Assembly: GCA_963765585.1 (NCBI GenBank)
Contig: CAVXXB010000003.1
Coordinates: forward strand, 1 to 64,000
Length of the DNA: 64,000 nt
Origin: CAVXXB01 sp963765585
Lineage (GTDB): Bacteria > Calditrichota > Calditrichia > JAJRVZ01
Reading direction: 5' to 3'
Part shown: piece by piece, positions 28,530 through 37,185 of the stretch
Layout: every line of letters starts with the position of its first letter
Position numbering within the stretch: the stretch's first letter is position 1
The notes under the pieces: generated by a model
The model's input: the letters and a program-made list of their open reading frames with translations, nothing else
What the model was told of the DNA's origin: nothing
The model's database searches: none
Position numbers and translations under genes: made by a program

Positions 28530-29312
28530 TTAACCAGGCAAATTTTGGGGAGATCCCGGATTTTTAAATCTTTTTTGTAAATCTTCAACCATTTCAAGTA
28601 ATTTCTTTTCTTTAATCAAATTTCGCACACTTCTCATGGTTTCTTCCGCTTCATTTGGTGAAATGTTAGAAATATCATATAAAATAAATTCCATAAGACT
28701 CAGAAATCTGAGTATCTCCGGTTCACCCATTCTCAGCGCAATTTCATGAACCATAAATGTTTTCATCAATAGCTTTTGTGCTATTTCCCGGGTGAGAATT
28801 ATTTCGCCTGTTTCATTGTCACTATTCATCAATTCGAGAAGTATTATGTCCGAGGCAGATAAATAATAATTCATGAACTCAATATCGACCTTGGAAACCG
28901 GCTGTGAGTAAAGTTCCGGCTCCAGGATGGGAATTGATCTGGTTTTCTCCTCGCCTGTTAGAAAATAACCGCCAATAAGAATCCCGATAACCAATATAAC
29001 CGCAACTTCAGCAAAACGAATTCGAAGTGAATTTGTATATACAAGTTTCTCTAAGAATGCAGATATTTTATGTGCCGGTGCATTTATCAGAAGACTGGTT
29101 TTCAGGCTTTTATGATATGATATTTCAAGATCGGCGGCGGGTTTCGGTCTTTTTCGTGATTTGAGAATATGATGAATATGATAAAACTCATCCAGCTTAT
29201 CCGGACAAGTCGCGCAGGATTGAAGATGAGTCTGAAATTCTATATCTGTTTGTGCGTCAAGCTCGCCACGGATTGACTCATCAAAATATTTTTCAAATTC
29301 ACAAGTATTCAT
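28530..29312 (-). CDS. Anti-sigma factor with zinc-finger (zf-HC2) domain
   Basis: The 260-residue single-pass membrane protein begins with a cysteine/histidine module (NTCEFEKYFDESIRGELD, then FQTHLQSCATC) that matches the zf-HC2 anti-sigma fold, with His-x3-Cys-x2-Cys. One membrane helix lies at about 102-122 (AVILVIGILIGGYFL). The remaining 130 residues are helical and exported, perhaps the sensory part. It would hold the ECF sigma factor encoded upstream at the membrane. A 123-bp inverted element separates the two genes. Confidence 0.85.
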   Translation of the reverse strand: MNTCEFEKYFDESIRGELDAQTDIEFQTHLQSCATCPDKLDEFYHIHHILKSRKRPKPAADLEISYHKSLKTSLLINAPAHKISAFLEKLVYTNSLRIRFAEVAVILVIGILIGGYFLTGEEKTRSIPILEPELYSQPVSKVDIEFMNYYLSASDIILLELMNSDNETGEIILTREIAQKLLMKTFMVHEIALRMGEPEILRFLSLMEFILYDISNISPNEAEETMRSVRNLIKEKKLLEMVEDLQKRFKNPGSPQNLPG

Positions 29313-29348
29313 CTGTTGCTTATATTATATGAAATTCGTTTTTTTTTA

Positions 29349-29471
29349 GACAGGATAACAGGATTTACTGGTTTTTATATATTAAAGATCTGTTTAAACT
29401 CATTTTTTTTCTGTTCATTTTAAGTACACTTAAGATGTTTTTTTTTATTATGTCAATCCTGTTATCCTGTC
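29349..29471. mobile_element. 123-bp MITE-like element with perfect 17-bp terminal inverted repeats
   Basis: GACAGGATAACAGGATT (29349-29365) and AATCCTGTTATCCTGTC (29455-29471) are exact inverted repeats around AT-rich sequence with no coding capacity. The element lies between the sigma and anti-sigma genes. No transposase is nearby, so mobility is inferred only from structure. Confidence 0.55.
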
Positions 29472-29503
29472 AAATAATACAATTCTCATGATCGCATAGG
29501 ATA

Positions 29504-30040
29504 CTATTTATTGATTACTTTTTTTAATTTCTCGATTGCACGATAAATATGAGTGCGAACTGTGTTTTCAGAACATTCCATAATTTGTGCTATATCAGAT
29601 ACTCTCATATCGTTATAGTATCTAAGAACAACAGCCGTACGTTGCTTTTCCGATAGCTTTTCCAGTTTAAAATCAATTTCCGGTTGCTCTTCAACATCAG
29701 TTACTGTAGAATCTTTAATTTTTTCAAGTGTATCCCTACCCGAAAACAAACGGAATGATTTTTTTTTCTTTTTTCTGGCCTCATCCAGACAAGTATTTAC
29801 TGCCACACGATATAGCCAGGTTGCAAAATTTGAACGCCCTTCAAAGGAGGCAATTTTTACAAATACTTTTACAAATACTTCCTGGGCAATATCCTTAGCA
29901 CCATTAAAATCACCGGTAAAATCATAAACCAGATTCAAAATCTGATCCTGATATTTCTCAACCAGTTTACCAAAAGCAACACTATTTCCGGCTTTTGCTT
30001 TCTGAATTAATCTAAAATCAGGGTCATTTTGGGAGATCAT
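29504..30040 (-). CDS. ECF-type RNA polymerase sigma factor
   Basis: The 178-residue protein has sigma region 2 (FGKLVEKYQDQILNLVYDF, DIAQEVFVKVF, ATWLYRVAVNTCLDEARKKKK) and region 4 (LSEKQRTAVVLRYYNDMRVSDIAQIM, ENTVRTHIYRAIEKLKK). ECF sigma factors turn on envelope or stress genes when released by an anti-sigma factor, here probably the zf-HC2 protein encoded next. The start ATG at 30040 is the first in frame with the family N terminus. Confidence 0.93.
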   Translation of the reverse strand: MISQNDPDFRLIQKAKAGNSVAFGKLVEKYQDQILNLVYDFTGDFNGAKDIAQEVFVKVFVKIASFEGRSNFATWLYRVAVNTCLDEARKKKKKSFRLFSGRDTLEKIKDSTVTDVEEQPEIDFKLEKLSEKQRTAVVLRYYNDMRVSDIAQIMECSENTVRTHIYRAIEKLKKVINK

Positions 30041-30257
30041 TAACTAACCGGTTTATTGTTTAGACGATAAAAATACCAGATTTAATTACAAAGGGACAAA
30101 AAAATAATTATTGAAAGTTCTGAAAAATGTAAATATAAAATATCGTCCCGTCACTGCCGAAAAACGGGATTTTCAACCTGAATCCAATTCAGGGTCTATG
30201 CAAATAAATGAAAGTAAGAGAAGCAGAAGAATTAGTCAACAGCTGTTTTACATAGCC

Positions 30258-30390
30258 GTCGGCTATCGGCAATCCGCTCTCGGCCATCAGTTATGAAATG
30301 TATAATATTGTCTGAGAGTTTATCGCCTATTGTCTATTGCCAACGGCTGTCAGCGGACAGCCGAGAGCAAATTTTCGATAGCCAACGGTC
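30258..30390. repeat. Degenerate inverted heptamer arrays
   Basis: The 359-bp spacer 30041-30399 between two minus-strand genes holds period-7 units GTCGGCT, ATCGGCA, ATCCGCT, CTCGGCC, ATCAGTT (30258-30292), then ATCGCCT, ATTGTCT, ATTGCCA (30322-30342) and the inverted GACAGCCGAGAGC and GATAGCC units to 30390. Nothing else is recognised in the spacer. Confidence 0.6.
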
Positions 30391-30399
30391 AATTGGAGA

Positions 30400-30777
30400 C
30401 TATTTTATAAACTGTATAGTAAACGGATACCGGTATTTCTGACCATCATTGGCGTTGATGGCTGCGATTACCGTCATAATAAGTGAAAATATACCAAGAA
30501 TAATAAGCAGCGGTATGCCTATGACCACAAATATTAAGAGCACAGATATCAAGATATATACAGTAATACTGATCTGAAAATTTATGGCTTCTTTACCCTG
30601 GTCATTTACATGTGGATATTCATCCTTCTTCACCGTCCATATAATGAGTGGTCCGATAATATTCCCAAATGGAATAACAAAACCAGCCAGTGCACTCAGA
30701 TGACAAAACATAGCCCACATGTTTTCATCTTTATTCATTGGCTTTTCGGTTTCAACTGGTTTATTTTCAGTTGTCAT
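30400..30777 (-). CDS. DUF4870 (Tic20-like) membrane protein
   Basis: The 125-residue protein begins with a polar segment and then DENMWAMFCHLSALAGFVIPFGNIIGPLIIW, HVNDQGKEAINFQIS and two hydrophobic helices (VYILISVLLIFVVIGIPLLI and the next). This order is typical of DUF4870, a small integral membrane family of unknown role. A ribosome site AGGAGG lies just before the ATG at 30777. It is not tightly linked to neighbours; 302 bp of AT-rich sequence upstream (30778-31079) contains no other gene that I can see. Confidence 0.8.
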   Translation of the reverse strand: MTTENKPVETEKPMNKDENMWAMFCHLSALAGFVIPFGNIIGPLIIWTVKKDEYPHVNDQGKEAINFQISITVYILISVLLIFVVIGIPLLIILGIFSLIMTVIAAINANDGQKYRYPFTIQFIK

Positions 30778-31079
30778 GCAGATTCCTCCTATTTATTAAC
30801 AAAGATCTAGAACCAAGTTCGGGATGACAGTTAATTTAGTATTATATACATAATTATCAGCAAAATATTCAAGTGTATTATAAAATTAATAGGTTTAGCT
30901 TAAAATGGGCATAAGTAAAGATAGAATTTACAAATTTCAGAATAAAAACATAATCAATTTTTGAAGTGCCCAAACAATTTTGGTTAAATCACGTAATAAT
31001 TCGTATATTTTTGAAACAAAACCGGACATTTATAAGTTCTTAAGTTATTATACCAATCAGAATCGGAGACGAATCTATC

Positions 31080-33115
31080 ATGAATAAAGTAAAATTAGTA
31101 ATTCTTACAATCATTATATCTTCTCTGCTCTTTGCCGATGACGTGGTTCATACTTCTTTCACGCCGCTGGAGCAGGAAGCACAACATAAAAGAGTGACGC
31201 AATTAATTACCCATATTCTTGCAAAAAATCACTATAAAAAACTTTCTCTTAACGATTCACTTTCTTCTGAAATTTATGATCAATTTCTGGAAAAATTGGA
31301 CTATAACCGTGTTCATTTTCTTAAATCTGATATTGAATCATTTGAGAAGTACCGGTATCAGTTTGACGATTTTTTACTTGCCGGGTACCTGAATCCGGCT
31401 TATGAAATTTTTAATATTTACCAAAAACGCTTTACCGACCGGCTCAATTATGCAGATACTCGTATCGATCAGCCATTTAACTATGCGCTCGATGAGTATA
31501 TTTCCATTAAACGTGAGGACAAACCCTGGGCTGTGAGTGAGGCAGAATTAGAAGACCTTTGGCGCAAGAGACTAAAATACGAAGCACTTGATTTGAAACT
31601 GGCCGGAAAAGACAGTGCCGGTATTCTGGAGACAATGCACAAACGTAATGACAATTTGAAACGCAGAATGAGTCAGTATCAAAGTGAGGATGTATATTCA
31701 ATTGTAATGAATTCGCTCACCGAATCTTATGATCCTCATACCACATATTTTTCACCAAAGAATTTTGATAATTTTAAAATCGCCATGAGTCAGTCGTTTG
31801 AAGGCATCGGCGCACGATTAAGTACCAGGAATGAATATACCACCGTTGTTGAAATTATTCCCGGTGGCCCTGCTGCAAAAAGTGCTGATCTGCATCCAAA
31901 TGATAAAATAACAGCTGTGGGTCAGGGATATGATGAGGAATTGGTTGATGTGATTGGTTGGCGTATTGATGATGTGGTTCAATTGATTCGGGGAAACAAG
32001 AATACGGTCGTTCGCCTGCAGCTGAATTCGTGCGAATGCATCAGAAGGCGCCCCGCGGGATACACTTTCATTGGTTCGTGATAAGGTGAATATTGAAGAT
32101 CAGACAGCCAAAAGCCAACTGATTGATATTGAACATGAAGGCCGGCAATATACCTTTGGTGTGATTGATATTCCTACTTTTTACTCCGACTATGAGGGCA
32201 AACGTAAAGGCCTTAAAGACTATAACAGCACCACAAGAGATGTCAAAAATTTGATACAAGAGATGGATCATTCAAAGGTAAACGGGATCATCATTGATTT
32301 GAGAGGAAACGGTGGTGGATTTCTGGATGAGGCTGTAAAGCTGACCGGATTATTTATCGAGAAGGGACCTGTAGTACAGGTTAAAAGCACAACCGGGCGG
32401 GTTGAAGTAGAATGGGATACAGATCCCGAGATTGTATATGATGGTCCGGTGGCTGTTTTGGTTGATCGTATCAGCGCTTCGGCGTCTGAGATCTTTGCCG
32501 CGGCCATTCAGGACTATAAAAGAGGAATTATTATTGGTACACAGAGTCTTTGGTAAAGGAACCGTGCAAAATGCCATTGATCTGAACCGGTTTATGAACG
32601 CGGATCCTAAATTGGGTCAGATAAAAATGACGATTGCCAAATTTTATCGTATCAACGGCGGAAGTACACAGCATATAGGCGTTCTTCCGGATATTACATT
32701 TCCGTCCCGCTACATGCAAATGGATATCGGTGAAGATTCTCAACCCAACGCATTGGTTTGGGATCAGATAAATCCTCTAAAATATAATTTTTATGGTGAT
32801 ATTGAGGCTTATTTACCCCATCTTCTGGCACGCTATCATTCACGAACCAGCCAAAATGAGGAATATCTGGATCTGTTAAGCCAGATGGAAAAAGTGCGCG
32901 AGAACCATGACCGAACCCAGATCTCTCTCAATGAAGAAAAACGTCGCCAGGAACGGGAGCAAAATAAAGAAGATAAAGAGGATGTGGAACAAGAAGAGGA
33001 AGAAGCTTTAGAAAAAGAGAATGGACAGATTAATGATCTGATGCTGACCGAAAGTGGCCACATTCTTTCTGATTATATCATGCTATTAAAGGAACAGCGG
33101 ACAGGTAAAAAGTAA
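31080..33115 (+). CDS. prc: Carboxy-terminal processing protease, Prc/Tsp type (two frame changes)
   Basis: The exported S41 serine protease has a signal peptide (MNKVKLVILTIIISSLLFA). The Prc N-terminal domain covers about 20-230, and a PDZ domain follows (FEGIGARLSTRNEYTTVVEI...GGPAAKSADLHPNDKI, about 238-280). The catalytic core holds the serine in DRISASASEIFAAAIQDY, and the lysine 25 residues later is in GKGTVQ. The frame changes twice, both by +1: an extra A near 32024 (CTGAATTCG; the family reads on as LIRANASEGAPRDTLSLV) and an extra base near 32547 (AGTCTTTGG), two codons before the catalytic lysine. With both bases removed the gene is 2034 nt, 677 residues, normal for Prc. The protease trims C termini in the periplasm. 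Read literally, the enzyme would be inactive. Confidence 0.88.
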
Positions 33116-33118
33116 GAA

Positions 33119-34396
33119 TCAGACATTCATCAGATCAACCAGCCAAAGACTGAGTTCCGGAATGTAGGTAATCAATGCCAGGGCAATCAGTAGAATTATC
33201 AAAAATGGTATGGTTGATACATATAGTTTTATAATTGGTTTCTCAAAGCGGAATGATGCGATAAATAAATTCATACCTACCGGTGGCGTTGAATAACCGA
33301 TTCCCAGATTTGCCAGAAAAATCACACCCAGGTGTACCGGATCAACACCAAAATTCGTCGCAATTGGTACGATCAATGGAACCACCACCAAAATCGCTGA
33401 AAAGATATCCATCATAGCACCAACTACCAGCAGAAATACATTTAATACCAGCAGGAAAGCTGTTTTTGATGTAATAAATGTCTTCATCCAGCCCAATATG
33501 TGCATTGGAATTTCTGCATCCACCATATAATTGGCTAATCCCATTGCCGCAGCCAGAATAACCAGAATACCTCCAACCAGGATCATACTATCCCGCATTA
33601 CTTTTGGCAGTCCTTTAGTCAGGCTGATATCTTTATATATAAACACTTCCACAATCAGAACATAGAATGCAGTAACCGCGGCTGCCTCCGTGGCTGTAAA
33701 AAATCCACCATATATTCCGACCAGGATGATAAACGGTAATGGAATTTCCCATGCTGCTTCTCTGACTGCCATTCCGGCTTTTTTCCATGAGAAAGGCTCC
33801 ACTTTGACATTTACCTTCCGCATACGAGTGACACTATATATCGAGAGTAAAAGGATCATTAACATCCCGGGAATAATGCCGGCAACAAACAATTTATCGA
33901 TACTTGTTTCTGAGACAAGTCCATAAATAATAATCGGCAAACTGGGTGCAAACAACAATCCCAGATTTCCCGACACAGTCAAAATACCCAGATTAAACAT
34001 TTCAGGATATTTTTCCTCCTGTAAAACCGGATACAGTAATCCGCCCAGTGCAATGATTGTGACACCGGAAGCGCCGGTAAATGCAGTAAAGACAGCACAG
34101 GAAACTAAAATAACGATACCCAAACCACCGGGGAACCAACCAAAAAAGGCCCGTGAGAGTCCCACCAGACGCTTGGGTGTGTTGCTTTCTGCCAACAGAT
34201 AACCGGCAAAGGTGAAAAGTGGAATTGCCAGAATCACCGGTTGGCTGGCCAACCGGTACAACTCGATAATAAAAGCGGATGAATCTATATCGGCAAAACT
34301 AAAAGCCAGCAATGCAATTGCAGCAATGACGACAAACAGGCTTGTACCAAATAAAGCCAGGGCCAGAAGAATTAAACCAAATATAAGGACTTCCAT
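33119..34396 (-). CDS. dctM: TRAP transporter large membrane subunit DctM
   Basis: The 425-residue protein has about 12-14 membrane helices and the DctM pattern: ALFGTSLFVVIAAIA, VILAIPLFTFAGYLLAES, PGGLGIVILVSCAVFTAFTGASG, and LGIGYSTPPVGMNLF near the end. It forms the Na+-driven channel of the TRAP transporter. Its start shares one base with the dctQ stop (TGATG), so the two are translated together. The substrate is unknown. Confidence 0.93.
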   Translation of the reverse strand: MEVLIFGLILLALALFGTSLFVVIAAIALLAFSFADIDSSAFIIELYRLASQPVILAIPLFTFAGYLLAESNTPKRLVGLSRAFFGWFPGGLGIVILVSCAVFTAFTGASGVTIIALGGLLYPVLQEEKYPEMFNLGILTVSGNLGLLFAPSLPIIIYGLVSETSIDKLFVAGIIPGMLMILLLSIYSVTRMRKVNVKVEPFSWKKAGMAVREAAWEIPLPFIILVGIYGGFFTATEAAAVTAFYVLIVEVFIYKDISLTKGLPKVMRDSMILVGGILVILAAAMGLANYMVDAEIPMHILGWMKTFITSKTAFLLVLNVFLLVVGAMMDIFSAILVVVPLIVPIATNFGVDPVHLGVIFLANLGIGYSTPPVGMNLFIASFRFEKPIIKLYVSTIPFLIILLIALALITYIPELSLWLVDLMNV

Positions 34397-34896
34397 CAGG
34401 CATCGCCTTTCTTGGGACTAAAAAGTGATACCGTGTTTTGTAATGCCAGAATAAAGAATCGAAACATCATCAGAATAAATCCAATAGGGATAATGATTTG
34501 AAAGTACCATGCAGGAACTTCACCAAAAGCAACCGTTTCGAAGGTAATTTCATCACTAACAAATGTAATGGAAGCTTCTGCCAGGTACCAGCAAACAACT
34601 ACTGAAAAAAGTTGTATAATAATCCGCGGTATGGCTTGCCATTTCTTTGGTATAAAACGGGTAAAAACATCGATATTGATATGCTTTTCTTCGCGGGTGG
34701 CCAGAGATGCGCCCAAAAATCCCACCCAGAGTACCAAATGACGCAGAAAAATGTCACCCCAGAGCAGACCCTGGTCAAACAGGTTGCGCATGGCAACCTG
34801 AAAAAAGGCCAGCAGCACCATAATTGAAACCACAATTACGATAACAATGCCCTCAATTTTTGCGATCCAGGTATTTATAGCAGTGAGTATTTTCAT
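34396..34896 (-). CDS. dctQ: TRAP transporter small membrane subunit DctQ
   Basis: The 166-residue protein has four membrane helices (IVIVIVVSIMVLLAFFQVAMR, LVLWVGFLGASLATREEKHINID, IIIQLFSVVVCWYLAE, FQIIIPIGFILMMFRF). The REEKHINID motif after helix 2 is typical of DctQ. It pairs with DctM in the inner membrane. The gap to dctP upstream is 187 bp and carries a heptamer array and a strong hairpin, so expression of the membrane pair is likely lower than that of the binding protein. Confidence 0.9.
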   Translation of the reverse strand: MKILTAINTWIAKIEGIVIVIVVSIMVLLAFFQVAMRNLFDQGLLWGDIFLRHLVLWVGFLGASLATREEKHINIDVFTRFIPKKWQAIPRIIIQLFSVVVCWYLAEASITFVSDEITFETVAFGEVPAWYFQIIIPIGFILMMFRFFILALQNTVSLFSPKKGDA

Positions 34897-34940
34897 GTCG
34901 GGGTGATGATACCAATTTTTGAATAAAAAGGCAAGATGGG

Positions 34941-35057
34941 GAGTTAGAGAGTTAGAGAGATTAGAGATTAGAGATTAGAGAAAAATTCGCGGTTTTAGTC
35001 AGGCTTGTCAAAGTATTTATTATTATATATCGTTCCCAAGTTGTACTTGGGAACGAT
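34941..35057. repeat. GAGATTA heptamer array and 12-bp hairpin between dctP and dctQ
   Basis: 34941-34982 is a period-7 array (GAGTTAGA forms passing to GAGATTA). 35029-35057 is a perfect hairpin with arms ATCGTTCCCAAG and CTTGGGAACGAT around TTGTA. Both lie between dctP and dctQ on the transcribed strand, where a hairpin could stabilise the dctP message or limit read-through. Confidence 0.7.
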
Positions 35058-35083
35058 AATACATGAGATTGATATGTAGGATC

Positions 35084-36076
35084 TTATTGCTTTTTTCGGA
35101 ATTCCTTTAGTGATTGTTCAACCTGATCTAACAATTTCTTATCATAAAGTTTTCCAACCAGATCTCTGCGGGCAGATTCCCCTAATTTATAAAAACTCTC
35201 AATTTTTGTTTTATCTTTCAGCTCGGTAAACTGGATACCTGTTTCTTTGATCAGATTTAAGGATTTCTCATTATCCTGGCGACTCATCGCGGTAAGTTTA
35301 CCGAGATATTCCCGGGATAAATCCTTTAATATTTTTTGCTGATCCGTAGTCAACTTTTCAAACTGCTTATTGGAAAGCAGCACGGCGCCGTTAGAATTAG
35401 CCAATGGTAAATTCAGCATATACTTAACTTTGGTGTGCCATTGTAATGCTGTACATGCCAGAGGCGATACATAGATGCCATCAATCAGATTCGTTTGCAG
35501 TGAGGTTAACACATCGGAAATAGATAGAGGAATAGGACTGATATCAAATGATTTAAACGTAGCCTCTGCGATCGGGTCCCCTTCCCACATCCACATCTTT
35601 ACTCCGGACATATCATCCAAACCATAAATTGGCTTATCAGTAAACACATACACGAAACCCACTTCCGCCCAACCGAGTAAGACAAAACCTTTCTCTGAAA
35701 ATTTTTGAGCAAAATAGTCAAACAGACTGGAGGAAATATGATCAATTTCATCGGAAGATCTGAACAGGAAGGGGGAATCCAGAATTCTCACTTCTGGTAA
35801 AATTTCTCCCAGTCCGACACCGGTGAATCCTGCGCTGTGTAATTGACCAACACGAATTTTTCGCAATACTATTTGCTCGTCACCGGCCACACCACCGGCA
35901 TATATCTTGAAACTTACATCTCCATTTGTAGCATCTTTTACAGCAGCAGCATATTCAGACATCACATTCATCCAGGTTGAGCCCTCCGGCGCAACTGTGG
36001 CAAATTTAATTTTCGTTTGACCAAACGCAATTGCAGACATTAATAATAGTGACACAATAACCAGTTGTAACTTCAT
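35084..36076 (-). CDS. dctP: TRAP transporter substrate-binding protein DctP
   Basis: The 330-residue periplasmic binding protein has a signal peptide (MKLQLVIVSLLLMSAIAFGQ). The body shows DctP features: KIKFATVAPEGSTWMNVM, VRILDSPFLFRSSDEIDH, VYVFTDKPIYGLDDMSGVKMW and the NLIDGIYVSPLACTALQW ligand-pocket region. The ATG at 36076 is preceded by AGGGAGAG; an upstream ATG at 36094 would put a charged MLRERS before the signal peptide. It lies after the TatT lipoprotein gene, so the binding protein may be of the TatP type that works with a TPR trimer. Confidence 0.92.
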   Translation of the reverse strand: MKLQLVIVSLLLMSAIAFGQTKIKFATVAPEGSTWMNVMSEYAAAVKDATNGDVSFKIYAGGVAGDEQIVLRKIRVGQLHSAGFTGVGLGEILPEVRILDSPFLFRSSDEIDHISSSLFDYFAQKFSEKGFVLLGWAEVGFVYVFTDKPIYGLDDMSGVKMWMWEGDPIAEATFKSFDISPIPLSISDVLTSLQTNLIDGIYVSPLACTALQWHTKVKYMLNLPLANSNGAVLLSNKQFEKLTTDQQKILKDLSREYLGKLTAMSRQDNEKSLNLIKETGIQFTELKDKTKIESFYKLGESARRDLVGKLYDKKLLDQVEQSLKEFRKKQ

Positions 36077-36180
36077 TGATCTCTCCCTAAGCATAAACAG
36101 AATCGCATTCCATATGATGATCTATCAATCAATATTTACCCAATTATAAGCCGGTATCAATAAAAAGTTCAAACCGCGAC

Positions 36181-37044
36181 TTAAAACAGGTCTTCCCGCA
36201 TTTCCTTTAAACGTGCTGCTTTCTTTTTAGCAATGACATTTAGCAGTTGGTATTCCGGTAAAACATCGGCGGGTGTTTCTTCAATTATTTTAATGCATTC
36301 ATCAAAAACTTCTTCATTTAATGTTTTTTCAGCATAAAAACGCGCATAATAGATGTATGACAAAAGAAACTTTTTTTCTGTGATCTCGATATTTCGATCG
36401 AAGAACTCTTTTGCTTTGTCCGGATCCCCACCCAGCATACGTGGTTTCATTCCCCAAAGACTACCAAAGAACAGGAGTGGCGAACCATGGAAATAAGTTT
36501 CATCCATATCCATTACTTTTTGCATCATTATCTGGACCTTTGGTAAATCAATAAAGGCTTGTGGATCGCTGATACTCAAGTTAATCCACCCGGCCCAGGA
36601 AAACGAGGCCCAAAAAAGGGCATCGATATCATCAGCTTCAAAATTTGTTACTGCCTGTTCAAATTCTTGCAGATTTCCGTTCTCTTTCTGAGCGAACGCA
36701 TCATTCATTCGCAGTACCAGCATGGCATGATCTCTGGCTCGGATATATAGATTTCTCGCTCTTTCCGGTTCAGTGTCCTCAACAAATCCCAGTGCGTATC
36801 CGGAGAGTGCCTGTGCGGTTAATAGGCGTAATTTTGTGTTTTCCGGATCCCCTTTGAGCATCCCCTCCAACAGTTTGATATTTGAGGCAAGCGCCGTCTC
36901 GGCGAGAACAAGATCATTCTCCTCATACAAGGCAATAACACCATAATCCAGGATGGTTCCTGTCTGCCGTATGATGAAACGATCCATACTACACGATGAG
37001 AATAAGGTGATTAAAATCAGAAAAAAACTGGTTTTTATTTTCAT
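36181..37044 (-). CDS. tatT: TatT-like TPR lipoprotein of a TRAP transporter
   Basis: The 287-residue protein has a lipobox (ITLFSSCSM), so it is a membrane-anchored lipoprotein. The body is a helical TPR array that resembles the TRAP transporter T component (TatT, known from Treponema pallidum): YGVIALYEENDLVLAETALA, RLLTAQALSGYALGFVED, then ARNLYIRARDHAMLVL. In that system TatT forms a trimer that holds the periplasmic binding protein. The order tatT, dctP, dctQ, dctM on one strand supports the same arrangement. I chose ATG 37044; the frame also has TTG at 37050. Confidence 0.85.
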   Translation of the reverse strand: MKIKTSFFLILITLFSSCSMDRFIIRQTGTILDYGVIALYEENDLVLAETALASNIKLLEGMLKGDPENTKLRLLTAQALSGYALGFVEDTEPERARNLYIRARDHAMLVLRMNDAFAQKENGNLQEFEQAVTNFEADDIDALFWASFSWAGWINLSISDPQAFIDLPKVQIMMQKVMDMDETYFHGSPLLFFGSLWGMKPRMLGGDPDKAKEFFDRNIEITEKKFLLSYIYYARFYAEKTLNEEVFDECIKIIEETPADVLPEYQLLNVIAKKKAARLKEMREDLF

Positions 37045-37090
37045 ATACAACCCAAATTTTCAAGATTAATACAATGAAGAAAATAATTAT

Positions 37091-37185
37091 TAATTAGGAA
37101 TTGGGAATTAGGGAGGAATTCGAATAATATATTATTCAATTAGATCTCCTCACTCCAAACTTCTAACTTCTAACTTCTCACTTCA
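37091..37185. repeat. Two heptamer arrays (GGAATTR and AACTTCT)
   Basis: 37091-37113 holds AATTAGG / AATTGGG units. 37158-37185 holds AACTTCT three times followed by CACTTCA. The second array includes the stop codon and last lysine codon of the minus-strand DUF3108 gene, so the repeat reaches into coding sequence. Confidence 0.7.

Noticed and set aside
29349..29471. Terminator between sigma and anti-sigma genes
   Set aside because: The inverted arms are 89 bp apart, unlike a rho-independent terminator.
30111..30296. 61-residue plus-strand frame
   Set aside because: It runs through a heptamer array and has no ribosome site or family match.
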